Assembly: GCA_002794785.1 (NCBI GenBank)
Contig: NBBA01000006.1
Location: forward strand, 1,860,001-1,924,000
Direction: 5' to 3'
DNA length: 64,000 nucleotides
Origin: Coniferiporia sulphurascens
Taxonomy: Eukaryota > Basidiomycota > Agaricomycetes > Hymenochaetales > Hymenochaetaceae
A model generated the notes under the pieces. The model had not been told where the DNA came from, ran no database searches, and saw nothing but the letters and a program-made list of their open reading frames with translations. This document shows positions 23,738-34,617 of the stretch, in pieces (within the stretch, counting starts at the first letter, position 1; every line of letters begins with the position of its first letter). The translations under genes and the position numbers were made by a program.

Positions 23738-26255
23738 CTAAGAGCCACTCTGTCCGCGACCGATCCTCGTATTGGCCAAAACCTGGCTCGAGGAACCACG
23801 TCTTTCCTGAGCCATACTCGCCAAATCCCGCGATCTGCTCGACCCTTCCGAGAACTTCGATTTTTTGCTCGCTGGGAGCATCTCATCCCCTCCTGCTACA
23901 TCACGAGACCGTTTCCCCAGTGCCTCTGTTGGCGGGGCGGTTGTCGGTAACTTGAAAAACATGTCATCATTTTCTTTAAGCAATTTTCTTGTCTCCGGCC
24001 GTAAAGCAATCGGATCGTCGTCCAATAGCAGAATCCCTTCAAGGAGAAGACGCTTCATAGCCTCATGACAGTGGTCCTCCGGTAGCCCGCATGATTTCCA
24101 TAGCGTCCATTCAGTCCTGATATAGCGAGTCAAGCTAGCCAGCATCCCATTTAATTTTTTCAGTCGAGGGTGAAGGATCTCACGCCACATGCTCTCTCTA
24201 ACATAGCGCAGGATATCGGCTCGGCTGTCCGTCACGCCATCCTTGAATCTGTGCTCTTCGAATGCACCCATCAAGGTGCTGGCTTTGTCAGTCACCAACT
24301 CATCTTCTCCTTCTGGCCAGGCGTGGAGCAACTGAAAGACAAGCACCCAGAAAAAGGACTCGACGTCGTGATGGCCGCAATGTTCGACTACAAGATGTGT
24401 CTCATCGTCATCGGGGGCACATTGAATAGCAGGCGCATTATTGACGGCATTGCAGTAAGATTCGTATTTGTCAGAGCCGTACGCCTTCAAGTAGAGCTCT
24501 CGGGCTCTGTCCGATATCTCCGGGAATTTCGGCCTTCGGTCAATCACGAGAGTCACACGGCCATGGGCAATAGCACGGGAAACAAACATCGGAGTTCCCT
24601 GTGCACACATCAGCTAGGGCATGAAACGATTGACTCCACAAGCCGTACCGTTCTGTTCGTGGTCAATTCATCCAAGTTCGCCGCATTATCCCAATCGATT
24701 AAAACACCTTCCTCTTTCACCTCCGTCCTAAATCAAGTACGTCGTTATTGATCAATCCCGGACAAAGATGAACCGAACGTACATAGAAGGATCAATGACC
24801 TGGTTTATGAACTTTGCATCGGGATAGTCATCTAATTTCGTGTCATGGTGCACCGGATTGATGATGATATTGTTTTGGCTGACATCACGATGCAGTACTC
24901 GCTTCTTATTGAGACAAATTTGGTGCCCTAAAAGCGGGAGAATCAGGTTATCGAATATGCAACACTTGACGAAGCGAAAAAGGCGAACCAACCTTCGATG
25001 GAGTCGTAAATAGCCATTAATATCTGGCGTACCGTCGTGCGTTTATCGAGGCCATCACCTGTAGTCTTCAAAACCGACCTCTGCTTCTTACGATGAGGGG
25101 CAGAGCGAGCAGAGTCGTCACTCTCTTTAAGTGCATCTGGCCCGCAGTGCATTTTATTTGTCCTTAGAGAAACTTCCTCACCCTCAATCTCCATCGTGAC
25201 CACCTCTGAGAAGTCTACTTGTACTACGCCAGGAATACCCCTGATCTTCTCCAGAATAGCTGATTCTTTGAATCGATGACGCATATCTCTCCATTGATCT
25301 TTAATGACTCGCTTTCCGCAGTCATCGAGAAATACACATGTTCGCCTTCCGTGAGCCGATCCGGAAAAGAAAAGCTTTGCCAAAAACGTCCCCTGTATCG
25401 TCTGGATAGTCCACTTTGGCGTCAACGATCGACCCATGGACAGAGTCATGGTTGAGTCCCTTGAGGGAAGGTGGGGAAGAGGGTGCCAGATCGTACGGAC
25501 GTAGAGGAACAAAACATGCCAGCTCTTTTCTTCTGAGAAATAGTAGGAAGGAGAGCGGATAATCCCAGAAGTATCAGACCAGTAGAGGTTGAAGTGATCC
25601 TTCTCCCAGGTCATATACAGCATGCCGGCCATGTCTGGTCGAGCGCGGGGAAGGACATGCACGTAGGAACCAGCCTGGGCACGGATACCATCTTCGGACT
25701 TCTCCTTGAACTCACACAGAGATACGAGTTCATTCCAATGAATTAGACCAGCGTGTCTGCCTATGCGGGCGATTCTGTCGGCTTCTTTGCGTGTGGACAT
25801 GACACACGCAATGTCGGGCTTCAGGTCTGAACCTTCGAGCTTCCCTTGGCTGGGCTTATTCGGTATCTTACGAAATATGAGACACGGATCCGCTACGGAG
25901 AGCAGCGATTGAAGTCAGTACTAGTAGTTAGTTGGACGAGGCAGCTTAGTAGTGAATGCTCACAATCCTCCTTCGAGCCGCTCACCGCAATACTGATCTT
26001 TGTAAGCAGCCTGCAGATGAGCGGATACATAGCGCTCTCTCTCCTTGTGTTCTCCATCCGACTCATAATATCGTGCCTGAATCCCGTCCAATCTGAAGGC
26101 ATGTTCACGACCTCGTTCCGCAAGTAGCGTCTCGCGAACTCATTGACCCTGAAGAATTGCGCGCTGGTAAGCGTGTTATTATGTGTCCGAGCGACGCTCC
26201 TATCGGTATTGATGCTCAGTGTATACTTCGATATAACCGGAGTGCTGGAGGACAT
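23738..26255 (-). CDS. FunK1 fungal-type protein kinase, copy K3 (class C)
   Basis: Exons 26255-25964, 25892-24993, 24927-24783, 24727-24649 and 24598-23738 join to 758 residues with an intact frame. Motifs are KRVIKDQW, LHRDVSQNNI, LIDWDNA, GTPMFVS and DVESFFWVL. The N-terminal exon (MSSSTPVISKYTLS) is almost identical to K7 and unlike class A or B. The DWD exon is 15 nt shorter than in K1, losing five residues before NRT. The donor after exon 2 is GTTGGT instead of the GTAARY seen in other copies, so splicing may be weak. The C-terminus carries GKRSRD and ASKKSK basic clusters. The stop at 23738 is a TAG followed in frame by a recognisable old tail, so the protein is shortened by about 45 residues. 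Probably the only class C copy that can work. Confidence 0.86.
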
Positions 26256-26307
26256 CTCGCAGAATGGAGGGCGCGGTCACTAAAGAAAACGTTCCGTGAC
26301 CAAACGG

Positions 26308-26313
26308 CATGTG
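26308..26313 (-). promoter_or_regulatory. CATGTG, altered E-box upstream of K3
   Basis: 53 nt before the K3 ATG. The matching position upstream of K5 reads ATCACGTGATCG and here GGCATGTGATCG, so one core base differs. The only FunK1 copy here without CACGTG. Confidence 0.4.
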
Positions 26314-26633
26314 ATCGTTACACAGAATCACGAGGATTCAACTAATCGGGAAGGAATTCCCACGACAAAAATAGAATTATTGTACTCCAAAAGAGGAAGC
26401 ATCCCGAACACCACCAATACTTGTGTGGTTTTTGAAAAGTCTGATAAAGACAATTTATTCACAAAAAAACGCCTATAAGTAACATTGGAAATTCATACTG
26501 TGCGCTGTCATGCCTTGCAACAACTTAGACAATCTTTTTGATTCCGTCACTAGACTGTCGACCAGACTCGGACTGTATTGGCACCAGGCAATATTAATGG
26601 AGCCAACTCTATATTGAACTAAATATATTCTCT

Positions 26634-26758
26634 GCGCTTGGTGTATCGAGCGTGAGCACAGTGAGGTAAACAACTAAAAAAATCTCGGTAATAGGTAACA
26701 GTGAAATAAAGTGTAACACTGAACCACTCACCTCAGCGCTTGGTGTATCGAGCGTGAG
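26634..26758. repeat. pair of 23-bp direct repeats
   Basis: GCGCTTGGTGTATCGAGCG followed by TGAG occurs at 26634-26656 and again at 26736-26758, 79 nt apart. The second copy can fold with its left neighbour (CCTCA/TGAGG and CGCT/AGCG). May mark a small insertion; no protein. Confidence 0.6.
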
Positions 26759-26869
26759 GTGGTATATGTGCATGAATGACAATAAACACGCATATCGGAG
26801 TGTGAAACTAACTACCAAAATAGAAAGGAAAAAATACTACTCCGCCCGGTTTGAACCGGAGCTTGCCAA

Positions 26870-27260
26870 AATTCAACATCCCCATCTACTTGAAGTAAAA
26901 GACGGCTCATCCCCCCATAGCAATGGTCATCAACTGTAACGCAATAAAAGGGCCATCCTTATGCACATCGTAGCCGATCGAGGGTGGGAAATCTTCCTCC
27001 ATACTCCTCTCTTTTTTGCGGAAGAGTTCGGATGGGCCTTCTTGATATATTCAATCTAAATACCTTCATTAAGTCCTTAGCCACACAGGTCTCGGATATT
27101 TGACTTCACTCGTTCACTGGCCAGGAGTGGACTCGGAGAAGTTAGTATACGGGCAGCCGCTATGCCCAACATCCGCATCTATAGAGAGACTGAATAGCGG
27201 AGACATCCCATATGATCCACGATGCCGTACATAATCCACGAGCCCATTTTAAAGTTACAG
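26870..27260 (-). pseudogene. decayed FunK1 C-lobe relic (class B-like)
   Basis: No open frame remains, but the order of words matches the C-lobe exon of K2 and K5: AGTAAAAGACGGCTCAT, AGCAATGGTC, GATCGAGGGTGG (HPRL region), TTCATTAA, then CACTGGCCAGG and GGGCAGCCGC.ATG (HAWP and the following region). Many indels and substitutions. It lies between K4 and K3 and shows a further, much older copy in the left arm. Confidence 0.7.
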
Positions 27261-27657
27261 CATACTAGTACTGGCCCAGACGAACTGTAGAACGCCACCG
27301 CATCACATCAAGATCAATATCGCTGGGCCAATCACCAGGATTGTTTATAAATTTGAATAGAGTGGGGAAAGAGCAGATTTAAGCTTGTATTACAAGACAT
27401 CGCGTGCATGCATGTTATGATCATAAATAGCGAATTTTTTTGAATACCGTTGCAGACGCTGGTAGGGTAAGATGTCCGAGTGCGATATGATACAACTCTA
27501 GCGCCAGTAATGGCGAAATCGTGATAATAAATCCGGCATGCAGAAAAACAAAACATTACAGCGTGTCATGGGATAATAAATACAAAACGTTCTAGCGCGT
27601 CGGTCGGAGATGGAACCTTTGTGTAGTCTGCGATAGGAAAGATGGACTATTCGTCGA
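27261..27657. other. K4 3' flank
   Basis: Unit spacer resembling the K3 and K1 3' flanks (ATAATAAATCCGGCATG). No gene. Confidence 0.45.
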
Positions 27658-30230
27658 TCAAACTTCTGGGTTGGCCGGTCGGTCATTACTAGAGCTTCCA
27701 GGCTCCGACAACTTGCCATGGGAAGTATTTGCACTGTTCCGGGTCTGTCGCGACTTGCTTGGTACATGAGAAGGAGGGAGCATAGCACCGCTTCGGGTGC
27801 CGCTCCGCCCCTGTCCATGACTAGACCCAGCACCGTTCAGGACCTGTGGACCTCTGAGGGCTTTCTGTACTGAGCCCGACATACTCCATACCCTCTTTGC
27901 TTCTTCTGAGGGCTTTGTGCGTTTGCTCAATAGGGAAGCCTCAGGTCCATCTTCCGTGGCCCGAGTGCGATTCTGTTTCCCCGGAGATGATTCCGGGACA
28001 AACGTTACAGGTAGATTGTCTACCTTATCCACGTGCGTCCAGGCCTGTCTAATTTCTTTTCGCAAGGGAATCGGATCGTCGTCCAATATTAAACTCCCGT
28101 CGAGTAATTGACGGCTCACAGCTTCATGACTGTGGTCCTCCGGGAGGTTGCAAGGTTTCCAAAAAGCCCATTCAGTCGCAGCATATCCCGTCACATTGGA
28201 CATCCCGGCTAAATCTTGGAGTCGGGGATGAAGGATCTCCTGCCATACACCTTCATCGGTGTATCGAAAGTACCCCGCGTGCACGTCTGGAGCACCCTCA
28301 ATGAAGACGTGATTTCCGACAGCTTCCATCATCTGGCCGGCTTTCTCGGTAACATCGGCCTCTTCGCCCTCCGGCCAGGCATGAAGCAGCTCGAAGACCA
28401 GCACCCAGTAAAATGATTCATTATCGTGGTAGCCGAGATGCTCAAACGTAGGTATTGGCCCGCTTCTTTAGGCATAGATTACGGGTGAGCTGTTGATGGC
28501 ATTGCGATAGAACTCGTGTCTCTCCAAATCAAATGCCTTCACGTAGAGCGCCTTCGCCTTTTCAGATATCTCCGGAAAAGCAGGTCTGTCCCTTCCCTCG
28601 ACCCTAATCTTGGCGCTTCCGACGGCACACGCAATAACCATCGGAGTTCCCTATATACGCATGTACGTCAGACGGAGCAGAGAATGGATATCATGAAACG
28701 TATCGTTCTATTCGTCAACTGACTGGCCTCTCCCAGTTCATTTAAATTTGCTGCGTTATCCCAGTCAACCAGAGAACCTTCTGTACCATGCAAGTCATTA
28801 CGATTAACTCCAGTCCAAAACCAATAGATTGCACGTACTGGGAAGTATCAAGGATCTGATCCATAAACTTAGTATCGGGATAGTCGTCTAATTCCGTATC
28901 ATGATGTACAAATTCGATTATGATGTTGTTACGGCTGACATCGCGGTGCAGAGTTCGCTTCTTCTTTAGACGGAGCCTGTGCCCTAACGATGACGAAAAA
29001 CACGTTAGAGCGCTGTATAAGTATATGCAATAGCTCAGGGGGGAGAAGAATATGTACCTTGAATGCTGTCATATAAGGCCATTAATATCTGGCGTACGGT
29101 CGTACGATCTTTAAGGGGCTTGCCTATGGTTTTCAAAACAGACCTTTGCCTCTCGCGAAGCGGAGCAGAGCGATCGCCGAGCCTAGTCTGTATAACCCCA
29201 TCTGGCCCGGAGTGCATCCCATTCGTTCTCAGGGGCACCTCGGTTCCTTCATTATCCGTCATAACGGTCTCCGAAAAGTCGACCCGAGCCACGCCTGGAA
29301 CACCCCTGATCTTCTCCAGAATAGCTGATTCCTTAAATTGACGACGCATATCTCTCCATTGATCTTTATGACTCGCTTCGCGGTCTCGTCGTGGAAGACA
29401 CATGTTTGCCTCCCGTGGGCAGACGATGCGAAAAAGACCTTCGCCCTAAAATCACTTTGTTTCGTGCGGATAACTCACTTTGGCGACAGTGACCGACCCG
29501 TAATAGAAACGTAGTATGGTCTCGCGTAGGAAGGAAAGGGAGAGGATGCCAGACAGTACGAATATAGCGAAGCAAGACTGACCAGCTTGTTTCATCCGAG
29601 AGCCAGTATGGCTGCGAGCTGATAACTCCAGATGTATCGGACCAGTGGAGGCGGAAGCACAGCGTCTCCCAGCCTATATACAGCATGCCAGCCAAGTCTG
29701 GTCGAGCGCGAGGCAGGACTTGTAAGCAGGACATAGTTTGACCATCACTATCGTCTTCTGATTCGCACTTAACCTCGCCTAGAGAGATGAGCATATTCCA
29801 GTAGACTGGGCCAGGAAGTTTATCATGGCGTACAACTTTATTTGCTTGCTTGCGCGTAGACATGACAGAGGAGATGTCGGGTTTCAAGTCGGAGCCATCG
29901 AATCTTCCTTTGCATCCCGTATTACTTGTGTTGCAAAATACCAGACATTGAGCTGGTGCGAATGAGAGTGAGCGGACAGAAATAAAAATATCTCAGCACT
30001 GGTTGCTTACAGTCTTTGTTCGAAACGCTCACTGAGAGACTTATTTTAGTCAGTAGCCTGCACACGAGCGGAGAAAGCCCTTCTTTTTCCTTTCCTGTCA
30101 TTTCATTTAGTTTTTTTTTGAATGTCAACCAATATTAATCCGAAGGCGTATCCATTGACACGTCCTTCTGAAAGTAATAGGTCTCGAACCGCCTAACCTC
30201 AGCGATGGATGCGCCGAAAGCCATGCCCAT
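27658..30230 (-). pseudogene. FunK1 copy K4 (class A 5' part, divergent C-lobe), multiply broken
   Basis: Starts with MGMAFGASIAEV like other class A copies. Damage: TAA inside exon 1 at 30135-30137 (after MDTPSD); one base lost near 29502 in the MTLFMGRS region; one base lost near 29366 in the KRVIKD region, compared with K1; and an in-frame TAA at 28468-28470 in the C-lobe. The catalytic loop (LHRDVSRNNI, near 28950) and LVDWDNA (near 28775) are still readable. The C-lobe is the most divergent of the set (ELLHAWPEGEEADV, CNLPEDHSHEA). Its tail has its own Ser/Arg-rich sequence with KQNRTR and SKRTKPS basic clusters. Clearly a pseudogene, older than K2. Confidence 0.88.
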
Positions 30231-30367
30231 TTCCTGAAAAGAACGTGATGATATACTCTTGCTGCTTTACCGTGGTAACAGTTACGTCTCGCAGAGGGTC
30301 TGGTTAGTCGTCGTTCAGTCCTGAAGTTCAAGTTCCAAGTTCAACCTCGACGCGTCTGGTCCTGACA

Positions 30368-30373
30368 CACGTG
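30368..30373 (-). promoter_or_regulatory. CACGTG E-box upstream of K4
   Basis: 138 nt before the K4 ATG, in the class A context (ACACACGTGATACGTATTCATATCG on the plus strand reads as the shared flank). Confidence 0.4.
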
Positions 30374-30911
30374 ATACGTATTCATATCGTAAGCATAGTT
30401 TGTCACACCAAAGCAGGTTCCTCCGGATCACCTTTTTTCCACTGCACGGACCGAGTCCGGGAATAAATACCCTGACCCCGCGGGCCATACCATACAGAAA
30501 GATGAGTGATACTACATATATCCCTTTAGGTCGTCCTTTATGAACGCAGTGACAACAGGCAGCTCGCCGTACACCGATCGAGTACATAGATCCAACGAAG
30601 CGCAAGAGGCCGCCGCTAATTACATATGTTAGGTTCCTGGAAATGTGTATGATATAAATCGTAGAGATGGAAAGAAAAGCTAGCGGTCTGATATATAAGG
30701 ATTACAGGAGGTCGTGTGCATGCTATGGTAACAAAAATGCGAATCATATGAGGTTAGAGATGATGATACTGTATGGTGATATGTATGGTGACAATCAATC
30801 CGGGATGAAGGGGAAAAGAAAATGTTCAGATGTATCCGTAAGAAAGATGAGGTAACCAGTACGTCGGAAATGGTGTTCTATGGTATGGCAGAGATAGAAA
30901 ATCGAGGCCGG
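30374..30911. other. K5-K4 spacer
   Basis: 30660-30910 is the class B 3' flank, close to that after K8 (60840-61020) and K2. 30500-30600 is the class A 5' flank. No gene. Confidence 0.6.
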
Positions 30912-33582
30912 TCAGGCCTCAGGATCAGACTGTCGCCCCGCATCGCCACGGCTCCCAGATGCCATTGACGTGCCGTGAATAGTCTTTGCACTGATTCTGG
31001 CACTGCGTCTCCTCGTAGGCACATAAGAAGGAGGGGGCATGCTCTCACTCGCGTCGCCACGCTCGGGCTCAGCTGCCGCACCATCCGGAATCTGTGCACC
31101 CCTGAGGCCGTTCTTCGAGAGATCACGGCCTACCTGCACCGTTCCAGGTATGACTCGTGCTTCGGATTCTCCAACAGAGGGTTTTGTGCGCTTGCTCGCT
31201 GGAGGTGCCCCAACCCCGTCTTCCATATCAAGAGTCCGCTTTGATTTGCTCCCCGTCGCATTCGAATAATTCTTTGCACCTCCAACGCCAACTACACCCG
31301 CGGGTACTAGAGGCAGCCTCGGTTCCTTTCGCAAGGCAATAAAGTCGTCTTCCAAGAGCAGGGCCCCATCGAGTAAAAGACGGCACATCGCCTCATGGCA
31401 ATGGTCCTCGGGAAGATTATATTCTTTCCACAAAGCCCATTCAACCGCGATGTAACACGTTAACAGGCACACCATCTCGCACATAATACCCAGACGAGGG
31501 TGAAGAATCTCCAGCCATTCCTCCACTGTTGTTGTGCGGAGGATAGTTTCCCTGGTATCTGCAGCCCCCTCCTCGAAAGTATGCCATTTAAACACCTTCA
31601 TCAATTGTTCAGCCTTTTTAGATATTTGTTTCTCCTCATTTTCTGGCCAGGCGTGGAGAAGTTGGTAGACAAGCACCCAGTAAGCGGATTCGACATCGTG
31701 GCAGCCGCAATGTTCTACCGGAATGTTTGTCATTATAGGGATACCCTTCAAAGCAGGCGTATTATTGATGGCATTGCGGTAGAATTCGTACTTTGCAGAG
31801 CCGTACGCCTTTAAGTAGAGCTCTTTGGCTTTGCCCGACAATTCCGGGAAATCGGGCCTTTGGTCGGCTCTGCGAGTGAGCTTGCCACTCGCGACAGCAC
31901 AGGCAACAAACATAGGCGTTCCCTATCGACCCGTCAGCGAACGAGAAACAGCTATCTACATAAGACGCACCGTCCTATTCGTCAAAGGTTTAGCTCCGCC
32001 TAGTTCGTCCAACTTTGCCGCATTATCCCAATCGATCAGCATTCCCGCTTCTTTCACTTTCGTGCTAAACAGTGCACAACATTACAACCAACCCTAAGAT
32101 AAATAACATGGGCTGTACGTACCTTGAAGGATCAAGGATCTGCTTTATAAACTTCACATCAGGATAATCGTCCAGTTTCGTATCATGATGAACCGGGTCA
32201 ATTAAGATATTATTCTCGCTGATATCGCGATGCAGCCTCCGTTTTTTTAGAAGACAGAGTCTATGTCCTTTTTAACATATAGGTTAGTACTCTACTACAC
32301 AAAAGGCAGGAAAAGCCAGCTTACCCTGAATGCTATCGTACAAGGCCAATAATAATTCCCGAACAGATGTACGCTGCGTTAGAGGCCTCCCAATACTCTT
32401 CAACACCGACCTTTGCTTCTCACGACGCGGAGCAATGCGGTCACCACTCTCGGTCTTTATAACTGTATCCGATCCTGAGTGCATCTCATTCGTCGTTAAG
32501 GGAACCTCGGTCCCTTCAACGCCCATCATAACTACTTCCGAGAAGTCGACCTGCACTACGCCAGGAACACCTTTGATATCCTCAAGAATGGCCGCTTCCT
32601 TGAATCGACGGTGCATATCCCTCCAATGATCTTTGATAACCCGCTTCGCAGATTCGTCGTGAAAAACGCAGGTCTGCCTTCCGTGCGATGGTGTGGAAAA
32701 CATAAGTGTCCCTTTGAAATCCTTTTTTTTCGTGCGAATAGACCATCTCGACTTCGGGAACCGGCCCTGAGGCAACAGCTTCATGGTTTCGTCTCGCGTA
32801 GGAAGAAGGGGAAGGGGGCGCCAGACGGTGCGGACATAGCGGAGCAGAACAGACCAGCTTGCCTCGTCTGAGAAATAATAAGGGTAGGAACCGATGATCC
32901 CGGAGGTATCAGACCAGTAGAGGCGGAAGAATTTGGGTTCCCAACTCATATATAACATTCCAGCCAAGTCTGGTCGAGCGCCCGGTAGGATATTTAAGTA
33001 GGAGCCAGCCTGGATATTGGTTGTATCGTCCGACTTGGCCTTGACCTCACCCAGAGACACGAGCTGGTTCCAGCGGACTCGATCTTCGAATACACCAGTG
33101 TCAACAACTTGCTTTGCCCGTTTGCGTGTTGACACGATAGAAGAGATATCCGGCCTCATTTTATAACCTTCAAGCTCCCCAAGGCAGCCCACATTTGCCG
33201 TTATGCAGAAGACAAGACACGGGTCGGCTGCGAATAGTGGCAACGAGAATCAGCTATCGAGATGAGGTAGCCTTGGATCGAATTACTCACAATCCTTCTT
33301 CGCCCCGCTCACTGAAAGACCTATCATCGTGAGCATCTTGCAGAGGAGCGGATAGTTTGCCGCCTCCAGCTTCTTGTCCATCTGATCCATGATTGCTTTT
33401 CTTTCCTCCGGCCAATTTGAAGGCATTTCCACCTCCTCCTCTCGTAGGTAGCGGCACTCGAACTCCTCAACCTCGACGATTTGTGCGCTGGCACGCGTGT
33501 TTTCGCGCGTCTGGGGAGCGCTAACATGTACAGTATTGGATCCACCAGCATACTTTGCTTTAACCGGGGTGTCAGAAGACAT
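30912..33582 (-). CDS. FunK1 fungal-type protein kinase, copy K5 (class B), complete
   Basis: Exons 33582-33291, 33227-32325, 32267-32123, 32064-31971 and 31922-30912 join to 814 residues with every splice phase consistent; introns are 48-63 nt. Motifs in order: KRVIKDHW (ATP-site Lys), LHRDISENNI (catalytic loop), LIDWDNA (DFG position), GTPMFVA, DVESAYWVL (helix F). The tail is the longest and least damaged of the nine. It holds SKSKRT and SKRTKPS basic clusters, an acidic Gly/Ala region and PTRRRSARISAK near the end, and finishes RQSDPEA. This makes it the reference copy for judging the others. It is the innermost copy of the left arm and directly faces the transposon stack. An upstream in-frame ATG (near 33690) exists, but MSSDTP at 33582 lines up with K2, K3, K7 and K8 starts. 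Confidence 0.92.
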
Positions 33583-33672
33583 CCCGCAGACGTAGTAGGA
33601 GCAAGTCGTGGTAGTGGTTGAACCGTCTGAGGAGACGCGGCCACTAAAGGAAAACGCTTCGTGACTGAACAT

Positions 33673-33678
33673 CACGTG
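33673..33678 (-). promoter_or_regulatory. CACGTG E-box upstream of K5
   Basis: 91 nt before the K5 ATG, within the palindrome ATCACGTGAT. Confidence 0.5.
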
Positions 33679-33816
33679 ATCGCTACAATTAGACACGAGG
33701 CATGAGTAGAGAGGCACCAATCGATCGGGACAGGCCTTCCCACGGTCGATAAAAAATGATGCACTCCAAAAGAGGAAGGGGCTCGAACACCACCTAAAAT
33801 CGGTAGTACTACTCTC

Positions 33817-34445
33817 GTGTGACCCCTCTTACAAAATTCTTGTATTTTGCCCCTACGGCACTCAAACTTTTATGGATTCTCTTCTTTCTTGACTTATTTA
33901 GTGTACCTTAAATTTTCTGGATAGTTTTTGATAAGCAGAATTTCTCAGAGAATGAAGGTGCTCCCGCTTACAAAAATTTGGTCACTCTCTGTCACAAGAA
34001 ATGTTAACACTCCGACTGATGGACATTCAGCTCAGCATCGGACGTCAGCGGAGTTTTAAACGGAACAAAATGCCGGGTGCATTCTGTCACTTTTTGTCAC
34101 CCTTTAGATATATCTCTCTTTCTATGCACCACAGTGAGCTACTCCTCTCGGAATAGCACAGTAACATGATCCAATATATAGCAAACAAATGTCTATGACA
34201 ATAAATCTACTGATATGTGCACATATTATGCAAGCCGGTGGCCCCAAAAGACCTCTACAGACCGAAAAAAAAAAAACATGTATTCTGACAATGGCTTCCG
34301 AGTCACAGCAATGCAATTTTTTAGAACGAAGATTTCAAAGCTACTAGTAGTGTTATACAATCTACTATGGTCTACTTGAATTTTTTTGCAGGTAGTTTGT
34401 TTGTGTGGAAGCTCAGAAATATGAATTTTGTAAAAGGGGTCACAC
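33817..34445. mobile_element. MITE-like element with GTGTGACCCC terminal inverted repeats
   Basis: Left end GTGTGACCCCTCTTACAAAA and right end TTTTGTAAAAGGGGTCACAC are inverted copies with one mismatch over about 22 bp. Length 629 bp, AT-rich, no transposase. No clear target duplication, so superfamily is open. It abuts the next element. Confidence 0.7.
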
Positions 34446-34617
34446 AATAGTACAAGGTGGATGTAAGCAATTACGGGCCGACCAAAAAAGGAAGGAGAAC
34501 CGAGTCAAACACCCTATTTATGAGCCAAAAGATTCACTGCGTTTCACGCACGCCTACGCCACCGTGTCGTAGGCTTCCGTAGATGGCCTGACCAGCCTAT
34601 GGCACGTGTTCGTAGAT

